NCBI RefSeq assembly: GCF_006539505.1
Contig: NZ_BJND01000023.1
Coordinates: 1-64,000 of the forward strand
Reading direction: 5' to 3'
DNA: 64,000 bases
DNA from: Streptomyces spinoverrucosus
GTDB taxonomy: Bacteria; Actinomycetota; Actinomycetes; Streptomycetales; Streptomycetaceae
Under the pieces are notes generated by a model. The model was not told the DNA's origin and ran no database searches. It saw only the letters and a program-made list of their open reading frames with translations. Below are positions 25,448-34,164 of the stretch, one piece after another (position 1 is the first letter of the stretch; each line of letters begins with the position of its first letter). The position numbers were made by a program, and so were the translations under genes.

Positions 25448-26671
25448 CTAGAAGACGCCGTTCAGGCCCCACCACTCGCCGTCGGTCCGTTCGCCGGACT
25501 GCACGCCGCCGGTGTCCCGGCCCCGGTAGGTGACCAGCCAGCCCGGGTTGCCCGGGTAGCCGTCGATCACGTACTTCTCGTTGGTCACCGTGGCCAGGTC
25601 GGGGCGTCCGTCGCCGGAGAAGTCTCCCACCGCGATGAAGTTCGCCATGGCGTTCCAGCCGCCCGAGCCGATGAGCTTGCGGGCGCCGAGCCTGGCGGTG
25701 GAGGTGCCCGGGTAGAGCCACAGCTTGCCGGTGGACGCCTCCCGCGCGTACAGGTCGGGACGGCTGTCACCGGTCACGTTGCCGATGCCGACGAGGGCGT
25801 TCATGCTGTTCCAGCCGCCCGTGCCGATGAGCTTGCGGGCGCCGAGGCCGCCGGTGGAGGTGCCGGGGTAGAGCCACAGCTTGCCCGTGGCCTTCTCGAC
25901 CGCGATCAGGTCGGAGCGGCTGTCTCCGGTGAGGTCGCCGAAGGCGGTGATCTTGTTCATGGCGTTCCAGCCGCCCGTGCCGATGAGCTTGCGGGCGCCG
26001 AGGGAGCCGGTGCCGGTTCCGGGGTAGAGCCACAGCTTGCCGGTGGACGCCTCGCGGGCGATGAGGTCCTCCCGGCCGTCACGGCTGAAGTCGCCGTGCC
26101 GGGTGAGGGCGTTCATGCCGTTCCAGCCGCCCGTGCCGATGAGCTTGCCGGTGCCGTTGCCCGGCGTGAACCAGAGCCGTCCGGCCTCGTCCCGGGCGAT
26201 CACGTCGGCCTTGCGGTCGCCGTTCATGTCCCCGAAGCCCTGTACCTTCGGGGAGATCTCGGAGTACCAGCGCGGGTAGGCGGTCTGGCTGCACTCACGC
26301 TCGGTACGGACGAACTTGATCGAGCTGGTGGTCGCGGTCGGATACCCGCTGTACTCGCCGGGCGTGTTCGGCTCCTGGGGCCAGTAGCCGCCCCACGGCT
26401 CGTAGTTCTTGTCCTCGTAGACGCAGGCGATCGACTTCGTACGGTTGACGTACGAGCGGATCTTGTTGTCCCAGCTGCCCAGGTCGGCGACGCTCTTGTT
26501 CGTCTTCCACATCGTGCCGTTGGCGCTTTCGCCGGTCCACCCGCAGAAGTAGCCCGCCGGGCAGTCGTACGAACTCGCGGCCGCCGGAGCGGCGTTCGCG
26601 GCGGCCAGGCCGGTACCGGCGATCGCGATGCCGACGAGTGTGGCCACGCTCCGGTTGAAACGGTTCTGCAT
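25448..26671 (-). CDS. Secreted peptidase-inhibitor I36-type protein with FG-GAP/VCBS repeats
   Basis: A 407-aa exported protein; the start at 26671 has GGGAGGGG 9 nt upstream. A signal peptide (RFNRSVATLVGIAIAGTGLA, ending near APAAA) is followed by a Cys-containing domain (YDCPAGYFCGWTGESANG, CVYEDKNYEPWGG) like the SMPI/I36 metalloprotease-inhibitor or crystallin-like fold. Five or six FG-GAP/VCBS repeats of about 50 residues follow, each with a Ca-binding-like loop (DMNGDRKADVIA, DFSRDGREDLIA, DLTGDSRSDLIA, NVTGDSRPDLYA, DFSGDGRPDLA) and a KLWLYPGT strand. The repeats make a beta-propeller-like surface. The DNA of neighbouring repeats is nearly identical in places. Confidence 0.85.
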   Translation of the reverse strand: MQNRFNRSVATLVGIAIAGTGLAAANAAPAAASSYDCPAGYFCGWTGESANGTMWKTNKSVADLGSWDNKIRSYVNRTKSIACVYEDKNYEPWGGYWPQEPNTPGEYSGYPTATTSSIKFVRTERECSQTAYPRWYSEISPKVQGFGDMNGDRKADVIARDEAGRLWFTPGNGTGKLIGTGGWNGMNALTRHGDFSRDGREDLIAREASTGKLWLYPGTGTGSLGARKLIGTGGWNAMNKITAFGDLTGDSRSDLIAVEKATGKLWLYPGTSTGGLGARKLIGTGGWNSMNALVGIGNVTGDSRPDLYAREASTGKLWLYPGTSTARLGARKLIGSGGWNAMANFIAVGDFSGDGRPDLATVTNEKYVIDGYPGNPGWLVTYRGRDTGGVQSGERTDGEWWGLNGVF

Positions 26672-26893
26672 ATACGGTTTCCCCTCCCATTGACGCGCGC
26701 CGAAGTCTCGTCCCGAGGGCCCGCCGGTCTCCCGGCCGGGCGCGGTGGGGCCCTGAGGTGACGGCCGACGCAGCCAGGTGATCGTAAGGCAGCGCCGCGC
26801 TGCACCGCACCGGGAGGGGGGCTGACGGGTCCGGCGCCGGCATTGGGGCGTCGTGGCTTGAGAGTTCGGTCGAGGCACCACTTCAATGGCGTC

Positions 26894-27589
26894 GTGACCA
26901 CGGCATCAATGCACGGCTCAGAGGTCATTGCCGGACGGACCCCACTTCGCGAGGTCATGGCGCAGCTGCGCCGGCACAGGCGGGTCTTCCACTCCGAGGC
27001 CGACCTTCAGCACAGTTTTGCTCGGGTGCTCTGGGAGCTGGTGCCGGAGGCGGAGTCCAGGCTCGAGGTCCCGCAGCGGCTGTCGGGCAAGGCCGAGTAC
27101 CTGGACCTGCTGTGCATCGGGCCGGAAGCTCGCACGGCCATCGAGTTCAAGTACTTCACCCGGAGTTGGACGGGCACGATCGGCACTCCAGGCGAGGACT
27201 ACGCCTTGAAGGCACATGGCGCCACGGACCTCGCTCGCCTGCACTTCGTTCGGGACATAGCCAGGCTGGAGCGCTTCTGCCGTCAGTCCCAACAGAACGG
27301 CCTCGCGCTGATGCTGACCAACGAGGCGTCCTTGTGGACTCCGCCGGGCCCCGGCCGCCGACCTACTCGGGATCACGACTTCAGGATTCACGACGGGCGC
27401 GAGCTCGCCGGGACGCTGCTCTGGCCCGAGGGAGCATACGAGCCGAACACATGCAGGCTGCGAGGTTCCTATCCCCTCGTTTGGGAGCAGTACTCCAGGC
27501 AGGACGGACCAGGCGGAGAGTTCCGCTATCTGGCGGTGTTTGTCAGCCCATCGGCCACCGGAGACGGCGACGGAGCCGCACATACGTAG
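26894..27589 (+). CDS. Hypothetical protein with PD-(D/E)XK-nuclease-like motif
   Basis: About 231 aa from GTG 26894 (ATG 26909 is also in frame; neither has a good ribosome-binding site). The segment FHSEADLQHSFARVLWELVP, followed by KAEYLDLLCIG and then AIEFKYFTRSW, has the E...D...E-x-K spacing of restriction-endonuclease-like folds: an acidic helix, Asp on a strand, then E-F-K. The rest, with DHDFRIHDGREL and LVWEQYS, is unfamiliar. Codon use is less GC-biased than the neighbours (TTT, ATA, AGG present), so it may have been acquired. There is no partner methylase or toxin gene beside it. The function is unproven. Confidence 0.6.
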   Translation: MTTASMHGSEVIAGRTPLREVMAQLRRHRRVFHSEADLQHSFARVLWELVPEAESRLEVPQRLSGKAEYLDLLCIGPEARTAIEFKYFTRSWTGTIGTPGEDYALKAHGATDLARLHFVRDIARLERFCRQSQQNGLALMLTNEASLWTPPGPGRRPTRDHDFRIHDGRELAGTLLWPEGAYEPNTCRLRGSYPLVWEQYSRQDGPGGEFRYLAVFVSPSATGDGDGAAHT

Positions 27590-27621
27590 TCCTGGGACGG
27601 GGCGGCGGCGCAGGTGTCCGA

Positions 27622-28707
27622 CTAGTCGATCCCCGGTTCCGGTGACGGCTCGCGGAGCTGCGCGCGCACATAGTTCCAGATCACCGCGATCAGTGCGGCG
27701 ATCGGTACTGCGAGCAGACTGCCCACGATGCCGGCCAGACTGGCGCCCAACGTCACCGCCAGCAGGACCACGGCCGCATGGAGGCCAAGCCCACGACTTT
27801 GGATCATGGGCTGGAACACGTTGCCCTCGAGCTGCTGAACCACGACGATGATGGCCAGCACGATCAGCGCGTCCGTCAGACCGTTGGAGACCAGCGCGAT
27901 AAGAACTGCGACGAAACCGGCGAACAGGGCGCCAATGATCGGCACGAACGCTGAGACAAAGGTCAGCACCGCCAGCGGCAGCACCAGCGGTACCCCCAGA
28001 ATCCACAGGCCCAGGCCGATCAGGACGGCGTCGAGCAGGCCGACAGCCGCCTGGGAACGCACGAACGCGCCCAGAGTGTCCCAGCCCCGCGCGGCCACAG
28101 CCGGGACGTCGGTGGCGAGCCGACCGGGCAGCTGACGAGCAAGCCACGGCAGGAACCGCGGGCCGTCCTTGAGGAAGAAGAACATCAGGAAGAGGGCCAG
28201 GACGGCAGTGACCAAGCCGTTCACCACGGTGCTCACTCCCGTGACGACAGCGCCGACCATGCTGCCGAGGCCCTCTTGAGCGCGGGCGACCGCGGTGTCG
28301 AAGGCCTTGGTGATCTGGGCGTCACCGATGTTCAACGGCGGCCCGGCGGCCCATTCACGCAACTTCTGGATGCCTTCGACCACGCCGTCGGTCAGCTCGT
28401 CGGACTGGGATGCCACCGGTACTGCGATCAGCGCCACGACGCCCATGGCGACCAGGAGGAACAGCACGGTTACGACCGACGCGGCGAGGGCGGGTTTCCA
28501 CCCGTGACGACGCAGGAAACGAGTCAGCGGCCAGGTCAGTGTGGTCAGAAGCAGGCCGACCACGAGGGGCCAGACGACCGCCCACATCCGGCCCAAGATC
28601 CACAAAGTCACCGCGAGCATCAGGAATATGAGCAGCAACTCCGCGGAGACACGCGCTGATGTGCGCAGTGCGGCGCGGGCTCTCGTGGAACTCAACGTGG
28701 CAGTCAC
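27622..28707 (-). CDS. AI-2E family (PerM-like) membrane permease
   Basis: A 361-aa polytopic protein. A paired N-terminal hydrophobic block (LLLIFLMLAVTLWILGRMWA VVWPLVVGLLLTTLTW) and VVTVLFLLVAMGVVALIAVP are followed by a helical extracytoplasmic stretch. The core is typical of the family: FLMFFFLKDGPRF, AVGLLDAVLIGLGLWILGVP, VLTFVSAFVPIIGALFAGFV, and QQLEGNVFQPMIQSRGLGLH near the end. Members export small molecules or act as Na+/H+ antiporters. It starts with GTG with AAGGTG nearby. It stands alone between the nuclease-like gene and the DUF6247 remnant. Confidence 0.9.
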   Translation of the reverse strand: MTATLSSTRARAALRTSARVSAELLLIFLMLAVTLWILGRMWAVVWPLVVGLLLTTLTWPLTRFLRRHGWKPALAASVVTVLFLLVAMGVVALIAVPVASQSDELTDGVVEGIQKLREWAAGPPLNIGDAQITKAFDTAVARAQEGLGSMVGAVVTGVSTVVNGLVTAVLALFLMFFFLKDGPRFLPWLARQLPGRLATDVPAVAARGWDTLGAFVRSQAAVGLLDAVLIGLGLWILGVPLVLPLAVLTFVSAFVPIIGALFAGFVAVLIALVSNGLTDALIVLAIIVVVQQLEGNVFQPMIQSRGLGLHAAVVLLAVTLGASLAGIVGSLLAVPIAALIAVIWNYVRAQLREPSPEPGID

Positions 28708-28757
28708 GGAGGCACCTTATTGGTACTCAGGTGAACTCCTGGCTTTGGGCGGGCCAC

Positions 28758-29071
28758 TTAAGTAGAACCAGCCGCCGGCGGCGTCCATGCGGCGGTGTCT
28801 TCCCAACGGCGGAGGTCTGCTGCCACGTCCGGCTGGCGCTGGATGTGGACATAGACGGCCCACTGGGCCACGAACCGCTGGAGAGGCGCCAGATCAGAGC
28901 CCTGCCGGGACTGGTCGGCGGCCCGGTCCACCTCCCGAGTGAAAGTAGGTTGTGCGGCAGGGGCGATCTGCCCGATGCCTGCCGCAGCGCGGCAACCGTG
29001 GCTGGGGGCTGAGGGATGAGCGGCCAGTCCTGCGATGGGCAACGCGGCAGCCGCCCGGTGTTCCGGGCCGT
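28758..29071 (-). pseudogene. DUF6247-like remnant, frameshifted and lacking a start
   Basis: Two minus-strand frames join to give a DUF6247-like sequence. The first, just downstream of the msrA stop, reads PLIPQPPATVAALRQA. Near 28970-28985 the match moves to a second frame, GQIAPAAQPTFTREVDRAAD, which goes on to APLQRFVAQWAVYVHIQRQP and ends at a TAA (28760-28758). I recognise the pattern (GPLIPxPPAT...AL..A, then a helical ..AP...FVxxW...IQRxP) from Streptomyces DUF6247 proteins, small antitoxin-like proteins usually paired with a ParE/RelE-like toxin. No start codon lies between the msrA stop and the first half, so both a 5' loss and a frameshift are needed. A sequencing error could mimic the frameshift. 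Confidence 0.5.
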
Positions 29072-29749
29072 CTACTCGTCGGTGGACTCTGGGGCCGGCG
29101 CCACGCCGATCGGGCACGACACCCCCGTGCCGCCGATCCCGCAGTATCCCGCCGGGTTCTTGTCCAGGTACTGCTGGTGGTACCCCTCCGCCGGATAGAA
29201 CGGCCGGTCCTTCGCCGGGAGGATCTCCGTCGTGATCCTGTCGTAGCCCGAGCCGGTCAGGACCTTCTGGTACGCCTCGCGAGAGGCCTCCGCGGTCGCG
29301 GCCTGCTCCGGGGTGTGGGTGTAGATCGCCGAGCGGTACTGCGTGCCGACGTCGTTGCCCTGGCGGAAGCCCTGCGTCGGGTCGTGGGCCTCCCAGAAGG
29401 TCTTCAGGAGGCGGTCGTACGAGATCACCTTCGGGTCGTGGACCACGCGGACGACCTCCGTGTGGCCGGTCAGGCCCGAGCAGACCTCCTCGTACATGGG
29501 GTTCTCGGTGTGGCCGCCCTGGTAGCCGACGAGGGTCGTCCACACGCCAGCCGGGAGCTGCCAGAACTTGCGCTCGGCGCCCCAGAAGCAGCCGAGGCCG
29601 AAGTCGGCGATCTCCAGGCCCTCGGGGTAGGGGCCGAGCAGCGGATTGCCGAGGACGGTGTGGCGGTCGGGGACCGTGAAGGCGGGCTCCGGGCGGCCCT
29701 TCAGCGCCTGCTCGGGGGTGGGCAGGGTGGGCGTACGGCCGAACAGCAT
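29072..29749 (-). CDS. msrA: Peptide methionine-S-sulfoxide reductase
   Basis: A 225-aa MsrA with a typical actinobacterial N-terminal extension ([20 protein letters not shown]). The catalytic motif is [13 protein letters not shown], with the nucleophile Cys54. Other family blocks are [24 protein letters not shown]-like [13 protein letters not shown] and [12 protein letters not shown]. It repairs methionine-S-sulfoxide in oxidised proteins using thioredoxin; a recycling Cys is in [15 protein letters not shown] near the C-terminus. AAGGGGAG lies 7 nt before the ATG. Confidence 0.95.
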   Translation of the reverse strand: MLFGRTPTLPTPEQALKGRPEPAFTVPDRHTVLGNPLLGPYPEGLEIADFGLGCFWGAERKFWQLPAGVWTTLVGYQGGHTENPMYEEVCSGLTGHTEVVRVVHDPKVISYDRLLKTFWEAHDPTQGFRQGNDVGTQYRSAIYTHTPEQAATAEASREAYQKVLTGSGYDRITTEILPAKDRPFYPAEGYHQQYLDKNPAGYCGIGGTGVSCPIGVAPAPESTDE

Positions 29750-29947
29750 GTCGGGGCTCCCCTTCTTGCCGGGCTTACAACGGGGCCTTCCCGGTCTTCA
29801 CGGGGCGGCATCTGAAGAACATTCGAGCGCCGCCCCGCATTCCGTTCGCATTCCGTCCGTACGCCAGCCCGCGGCACCGGCCACCTGCGAGGACGCGCCG
29901 CGTGTCCGGCAGTCCGGTTGGCGACCAGCCCCCGGGCACCTGCGCCC

Positions 29948-31066
29948 TCAGCGCAGCAGCGTCGCCGGGCTGCCGCCGTTCGCCTCGTAGCCCGCCACCG
30001 CCAGCGCCCGGTAGACCGCGAACTCCGCTGCCGGGTCCGGGGACAGTGTCCAGGGCAGGGCCCCCACGTGGCCGTCGATGTGTATCAGCTGGCTCATGGC
30101 CTCCGCCCAGCGCTCGGAGCGGACCAGGAAGAACACCAGCAGATGGCGGACGTGCGCCAGCATCGGGTCGTCGGCGCGGGCCGAGTGGACCGCGTGCAGG
30201 GCGCCGTGGATCGCCTTGGTCACGACCTCGCTCTCGTAGAAGCCGGCGACCAGGTTGACCTCGGGGAGGTGCTCGAACACCGCGAACAGCGGCATCGCCG
30301 CCAGCAGCGAGCCCTGCGGCGCACGGGCCGCCGCGGCCTCCGCGAACTGGGTCGCCAGCTCACGCGAGCCGTGCCACTTCTCGCACCAGTAGTGCAGCGC
30401 GGCCAGGTGCGCGCCCATGTGGTTCGGCGCGCGGTCCAGGATCTTCAGCCAGAGCTGCTCGAACTCCGCGCGCGGGTAGGCCAGGCCACGGGCCACCGAC
30501 AGCTCGATGATGTACGGGATCGGGTCACCGGGGGCGAGCAGCGCCGCCTCGCCGCACGCCGCCTTCGCCTCCTCCATGATGATCCGGAACTCGTCCGTGC
30601 CGGGCGTCGCCGTCCGCCACGCCTGCTGCACCAGGAACTCGGCGTGCACCGCCGCGCCGCCCGCGTCCTTGGGCGCCTCCGCCCGCCACACGCGCAGCCA
30701 CTGGCCGCCCGGCGTCTCGCTGACGCCGCCCGGCCGCTGCTGCAGCTCCAGGGACGCGGCACCGGCGAAGGCCTGCACCCGCTGCCAGCGCCGCTCGCCC
30801 TCCGCCTCCGTACCCGCGAGGAGCTGCGCCGCGGCCCGGTGTTCCTGCGTGCGCTGCACCAGGTCCAGGACGTCCAGCAGGTCCTGGTCGGGACCGGGCA
30901 TGCGGACGTCCAGCTCCTCCTGCCGCATGAAGCCGTAGTCCGCGGGGTCCGCGGCGTCCGGGTGGCCCGGCTTGACCAGCTCTATCCCCCTGCGCCGGCG
31001 CATCACGAACGGACCCAGCACGAAGCCGATCATGAGCAGGCCCATCAGGACCCAAAGAATCTCCAT
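29948..31066 (-). CDS. Membrane-anchored helical-repeat protein of unknown function
   Basis: A 372-aa protein. An N-terminal membrane anchor (MEILWVLMGLLMIGFVLGPF) and a basic stretch (VMRRRRGIE) are followed by about 300 residues of helical, TPR-like sequence facing the cytoplasm (PRAEFEQLWLKILDRAPNHM, MAHVRHLLVFFLVRSERWAE, ELATQFAEAAAARAP). No catalytic motif is seen. It is divergent from the cystathionine synthase/lyase gene (199 bp between them), an arrangement I recall from other Streptomyces. Confidence 0.8.
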   Translation of the reverse strand: MEILWVLMGLLMIGFVLGPFVMRRRRGIELVKPGHPDAADPADYGFMRQEELDVRMPGPDQDLLDVLDLVQRTQEHRAAAQLLAGTEAEGERRWQRVQAFAGAASLELQQRPGGVSETPGGQWLRVWRAEAPKDAGGAAVHAEFLVQQAWRTATPGTDEFRIIMEEAKAACGEAALLAPGDPIPYIIELSVARGLAYPRAEFEQLWLKILDRAPNHMGAHLAALHYWCEKWHGSRELATQFAEAAAARAPQGSLLAAMPLFAVFEHLPEVNLVAGFYESEVVTKAIHGALHAVHSARADDPMLAHVRHLLVFFLVRSERWAEAMSQLIHIDGHVGALPWTLSPDPAAEFAVYRALAVAGYEANGGSPATLLR

Positions 31067-31251
31067 GCCTCAAGCGAACCAGACACCGCCGACAATTGGC
31101 CAACCTCCTCCGCCCGGCCTGTGGACAACTTCGACATGCGGTGCGCGCCGCGCCCCGCCGGGGGGCCCGAAGAACCGGGTGACCAGCCACGAACGACCCA
31201 CCGGCTCCGGAAATACCCCGCCGAGCCCTGCGGCACCCCCAGCGCAGCGCT

Positions 31252-31257
31252 TACGCT
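31252..31257 (+). promoter_or_regulatory. Candidate -10 for the cystathionine synthase/lyase gene (leaderless)
   Basis: TACGCT ends 8 nt before the ATG at 31266, so the transcript would start at the start codon. No clear -35 is seen. Confidence 0.45.
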
Positions 31258-31265
31258 CGGTTCCC

Positions 31266-32420
31266 ATGAGCGACAGGCACATCAGTCAGCACTTCGAGAC
31301 GCTCGCCATCCACGCGGGCAACACGGCCGACCCCCTCACCGGCGCGGTCGTCCCGCCGATCTACCAGGTGTCCACCTACAAGCAGGACGGGGTAGGCGGT
31401 CTGCGCGGCGGCTACGAGTACAGCCGCAGCGCCAACCCGACCAGGACCGCCCTGGAGGAGAACCTCGCCGCCCTGGAAGGCGGCCGCCGCGGCCTCGCGT
31501 TCGCGTCCGGACTGGCGGCCGAGGACTGCCTGTTGCGTACGCTGCTCAGCCCCGGCGACCACGTGGTCATCCCCAACGACGCGTACGGCGGCACGTTCCG
31601 GCTGTTCGCGAAGGTCGTCGCCCGGTGGGGCGTGGAATGGTCGGTCGCCGACACCAGCGACCCCGCGGCCGTACGGGCCGCCACCACCCCGAAGACCAAG
31701 GTGGTGTGGGTGGAGACCCCCTCCAACCCGCTGCTCGGCATCACAGACATCGCCGCGGTCGCCCAGGTCGCCCGGGACGCCGGAGCCCGGCTCGTCGTCG
31801 ACAACACCTTCGCCACGCCGTATCTCCAGCAGCCCCTGTCGCTCGGCGCGGACGTCGTGGTGCACTCCCTGACCAAGTACATGGGCGGCCACTCGGACGT
31901 CGTGGGCGGCGCGCTGATCGTCGGTGACGCGGAACTCGGCGAGGAGCTGGCGTTCCACCAGAACGCGATGGGCGCAGTCGCCGGGCCCTTCGACTCCTGG
32001 CTCGTGCTGCGCGGCACCAAGACCCTCCCCGTGCGCATGGACCGGCACAGCGAGAACGCCGTCAAGGTCGCCGACATGCTCACCCGGCACGCGCGCGTGA
32101 CGCGTGTGCTGTATCCGGGGCTGCCGGACCACCCCGGTCACGAGGTCGCCGTCAAGCAGATGCGCGCGTTCGGCGGCATGGTCTCCTTCCAGGTCGAGGG
32201 CGGCGAGGAGGCGGCCGTCGAGGTCTGCAACCGTGCGCGGGTGTTCACCCTGGGAGAGTCACTGGGCGGCGTCGAGTCGCTGATCGAGCACCCCGGCCGG
32301 ATGACGCACGCCTCCGCGGCCGGATCGGCCCTGGAGGTCCCCGGCGACCTGGTGCGCCTGTCCGTGGGCATCGAGAACGCCGACGACCTCCTGGAGGACC
32401 TCCAGCAGGCGCTCGGCTAG
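31266..32420 (+). CDS. metB: Cystathionine gamma-synthase/lyase (PLP-dependent)
   Basis: A 384-aa fold-type I PLP enzyme of the Cys/Met metabolism family. Signatures are IHAGN at the N-terminus, YEYSRSANPTRTALEENLAALEGG, the substrate/PLP segment WVETPSNPLLGITDI, VVDNTFATPY and the PLP lysine in VHSLTKYMGGHSDVVGGAL. The C-terminal domain has GESLGGVESLIEHPGRMTHA and LVRLSVGIENADDLLEDL. These enzymes join cysteine and an activated homoserine (synthase) or split cystathionine (lyase); sequence inspection alone does not decide which. No ribosome-binding site is visible; a TACGCT -10 sits 8 nt before the ATG. Confidence 0.93.
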   Translation: MSDRHISQHFETLAIHAGNTADPLTGAVVPPIYQVSTYKQDGVGGLRGGYEYSRSANPTRTALEENLAALEGGRRGLAFASGLAAEDCLLRTLLSPGDHVVIPNDAYGGTFRLFAKVVARWGVEWSVADTSDPAAVRAATTPKTKVVWVETPSNPLLGITDIAAVAQVARDAGARLVVDNTFATPYLQQPLSLGADVVVHSLTKYMGGHSDVVGGALIVGDAELGEELAFHQNAMGAVAGPFDSWLVLRGTKTLPVRMDRHSENAVKVADMLTRHARVTRVLYPGLPDHPGHEVAVKQMRAFGGMVSFQVEGGEEAAVEVCNRARVFTLGESLGGVESLIEHPGRMTHASAAGSALEVPGDLVRLSVGIENADDLLEDLQQALG

Positions 32421-32430
32421 GGCGTAGCGG

Positions 32431-32679
32431 CTACCAGCCGGTGAGCGGTGGAGTCGTCTCCGACGGCGGCTCCACCCACGGGCGCACGGTCAGCGCCCAG
32501 ACGGTGAACGCCACGGTCGCCGCCCACAGCAGCAGCCAGGCCAGACGCAGGGCGAGGGTCCGGCGCCGCAGCAGACGGTCGCCGAGGCGTACGGCGTCGG
32601 CGCAGAGGTCCGGCGGTACCCGGGGTGGCGTCTGTTCCATGATCCGCCGTGCGGCGGCCTCCCGTTCGACCCGGCTCAT
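32431..32679 (-). CDS. 82-aa membrane protein linked to the sigma-like gene
   Basis: MSRVEREAAARRIMEQTPPR, a basic helical region, one membrane segment (LALRLAWLLLWAATVAFTVW) and a short proline-rich outside tail. GGGAGG lies 6 nt before the ATG, and the start is 13 bp after the stop of the sigma-like gene, so the pair forms an operon. An N-terminal cytoplasmic part plus one helix fits a small anti-sigma or accessory protein, but this is inference; no zinc-binding HxxxCxxC motif is present. Confidence 0.75.
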   Translation of the reverse strand: MSRVEREAAARRIMEQTPPRVPPDLCADAVRLGDRLLRRRTLALRLAWLLLWAATVAFTVWALTVRPWVEPPSETTPPLTGW

Positions 32680-32692
32680 CGGGGCCTCCCGA

Positions 32693-33196
32693 TCATGACG
32701 CCGCCACCTTCGCGCCCGTCACGGCGGGTGCCGGTGGCCGGGGCGGGTGCAACAGGGTCGCCGTGGCCCGGTCGCAGATCGCGTGGACACGTTCCGTGGG
32801 CAGTCCGAGCAGCGCCGCCGTCTGTTCCTCGGCGACGCCCTCGTACAGCCTGAGTACCAGGACCAGACGCTCCTGCGGGGCGAGGTTCGCGAGCGTGCTG
32901 CCGGGGTGCGGGCGGGCCCGGCCGAGGGCGCCGTACTGGTGCCAGGCGCGGTGCGCGAAGCGGACGGCGAGGTACGCGCGCGTGCGGTCGTACGGGTCTT
33001 CGCCGCGCAGCCGGTCCCAGGAGGCGTAGGTGCGGGCCAGGGCCAGCGTCAGCAGGCGCCGCGCGCGCGGGTTGGCGTTCGGGGCCTCGGCGGTGAGCAG
33101 CGTGGCGGTGTGCAGCAGCCGCCCAGCCGCCCCGGCGACGAACGCCTCGAACTCCCGGGCCCGGCGGGCACCTTGGGACGCTTGCCGTTCTCGCAC
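32693..33196 (-). CDS. ECF sigma-factor-like protein, 167 aa
   Basis: The protein starts at GTG 33196 behind GGGAGG. FEAFVAGAAGRLLHTATLLT resembles sigma region 2 (normally F..LY..H...L.R.A..L.GD), though shortened. The second half, LAPQERLVLVLRLYEGVAEEQTAALLGLP followed by RVHAICDRATATLL, is a clear region-4 helix-turn-helix. It lies in the group of short ECF-like factors (SigE-like/SigJ-like) common in Streptomyces. A small membrane protein gene follows 13 bp downstream. The region 2 that melts promoters is weak, so it might be a regulator rather than a true sigma factor. Confidence 0.78.
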   Translation of the reverse strand: MRERQASQGARRAREFEAFVAGAAGRLLHTATLLTAEAPNANPRARRLLTLALARTYASWDRLRGEDPYDRTRAYLAVRFAHRAWHQYGALGRARPHPGSTLANLAPQERLVLVLRLYEGVAEEQTAALLGLPTERVHAICDRATATLLHPPRPPAPAVTGAKVAAS

Positions 33197-33496
33197 CGCG
33201 CCTCCCGCCTGAGGCCGACCTGAGGAAGCGGATCCCGCCGCCGCACCGGAGCATCCGGCGTACCGGCTGCGAACCCGCGTACGAGGACCCGGTCTCATAT
33301 GAGGGCAGCCGCGCCCTTTCGGTCAAGAGCCGCGCACGGTGGGGATGCCCGATTGCAGGGGGCACGTATTTCGGGGGAGGGCACGCCACCGCTCAGGGCA
33401 CCCGCCCTGACCCGGGCACCACGCGCGCGTGCACATCCCTGACGCGCGGCACCACCCGTCCCAGTAAGCCAACAGCTCCCAATAAAGCAGCGGCTC
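33197..33496. other. Intergenic region between sigma-like and MarR genes
   Basis: 300 bp. The only structure seen is TCAGGGC - ACCC - GCCCTGA (33393-33410), a perfect 7-bp stem that could end the leftward MarR transcript. No supportable gene is present. Confidence 0.5.
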
Positions 33497-34021
33497 TCAG
33501 GAACCCGACGGCGCGTCCGCCCCCGGCATCCCATGGGCCGCCATCCGGGCCGAGAGGGCGAGATTGAAGCGGGTGAGGAGCGTGCAGAACGCCTCGCGCT
33601 CCTCCGGCGCCCAGTCATGGGTCAGCTCGGCCATCAACTGACGCCTCGACGAGCGCACTTCCTCCAGCCGCGCCTTCCCGCGCGGGGACAGCTGCAGCAC
33701 CACCGCGCGCCCGTCCTCGGGATGCGAGGTCCGCTTGACCAGGCCCGTGTCGACGAGCGGAGCCACCTGCCGGGTGACCGTCGACGAGTCGATGCCCATG
33801 CTCGCGGCGAGCGCCTTGACGCCCATCGGCCCCTCCTTGTCGAGCCGGTTCAGCAGCAGGTATGCGGCGCGGTCCATGGAGTTGCGCACCTGCCCGACCC
33901 CGCCGAGCCGGGTCTGTTCGGCACGCCGGGCGAACACCGCCACCTCGTGCTGCAGCGCGTCGAGAAGGCCGGTGTCACCGACGGTCGTCATGTCCATCGA
34001 CATTTCAGGTGTTGTGGGCAT
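33497..34021 (-). CDS. MarR-family transcriptional regulator
   Basis: A 174-aa winged-helix protein. The recognition region is MGVKALAASMGIDSSTVTRQ VAPLVDTGLVKRTSHPEDGR, with the wing DGRAVVLQLSPRGKARLEEV, a textbook MarR domain. The N-terminal helices (DALQHEVAVFARRAEQTRL) and C-terminal helices form the dimer. Several in-frame ATGs lie close together at the 5' end and none has a ribosome-binding site, so the start is uncertain by up to 10 codons. It is divergent from the threonine dehydratase gene. Confidence 0.88.
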   Translation of the reverse strand: MPTTPEMSMDMTTVGDTGLLDALQHEVAVFARRAEQTRLGGVGQVRNSMDRAAYLLLNRLDKEGPMGVKALAASMGIDSSTVTRQVAPLVDTGLVKRTSHPEDGRAVVLQLSPRGKARLEEVRSSRRQLMAELTHDWAPEEREAFCTLLTRFNLALSARMAAHGMPGADAPSGS

Positions 34022-34164
34022 GGCCGGGGGCTCACTTCATGCTGGGTGCTGGGTTGGGGGACAGGGTACGCGGCCGGGAGGCGGGTCGTACCGGCGCTGC
34101 GCAAACCCGTCTCGGACGTTGGTCACAGCGGCTGTCGCGGCGTGTGAACTGCGAGACTTGACTC

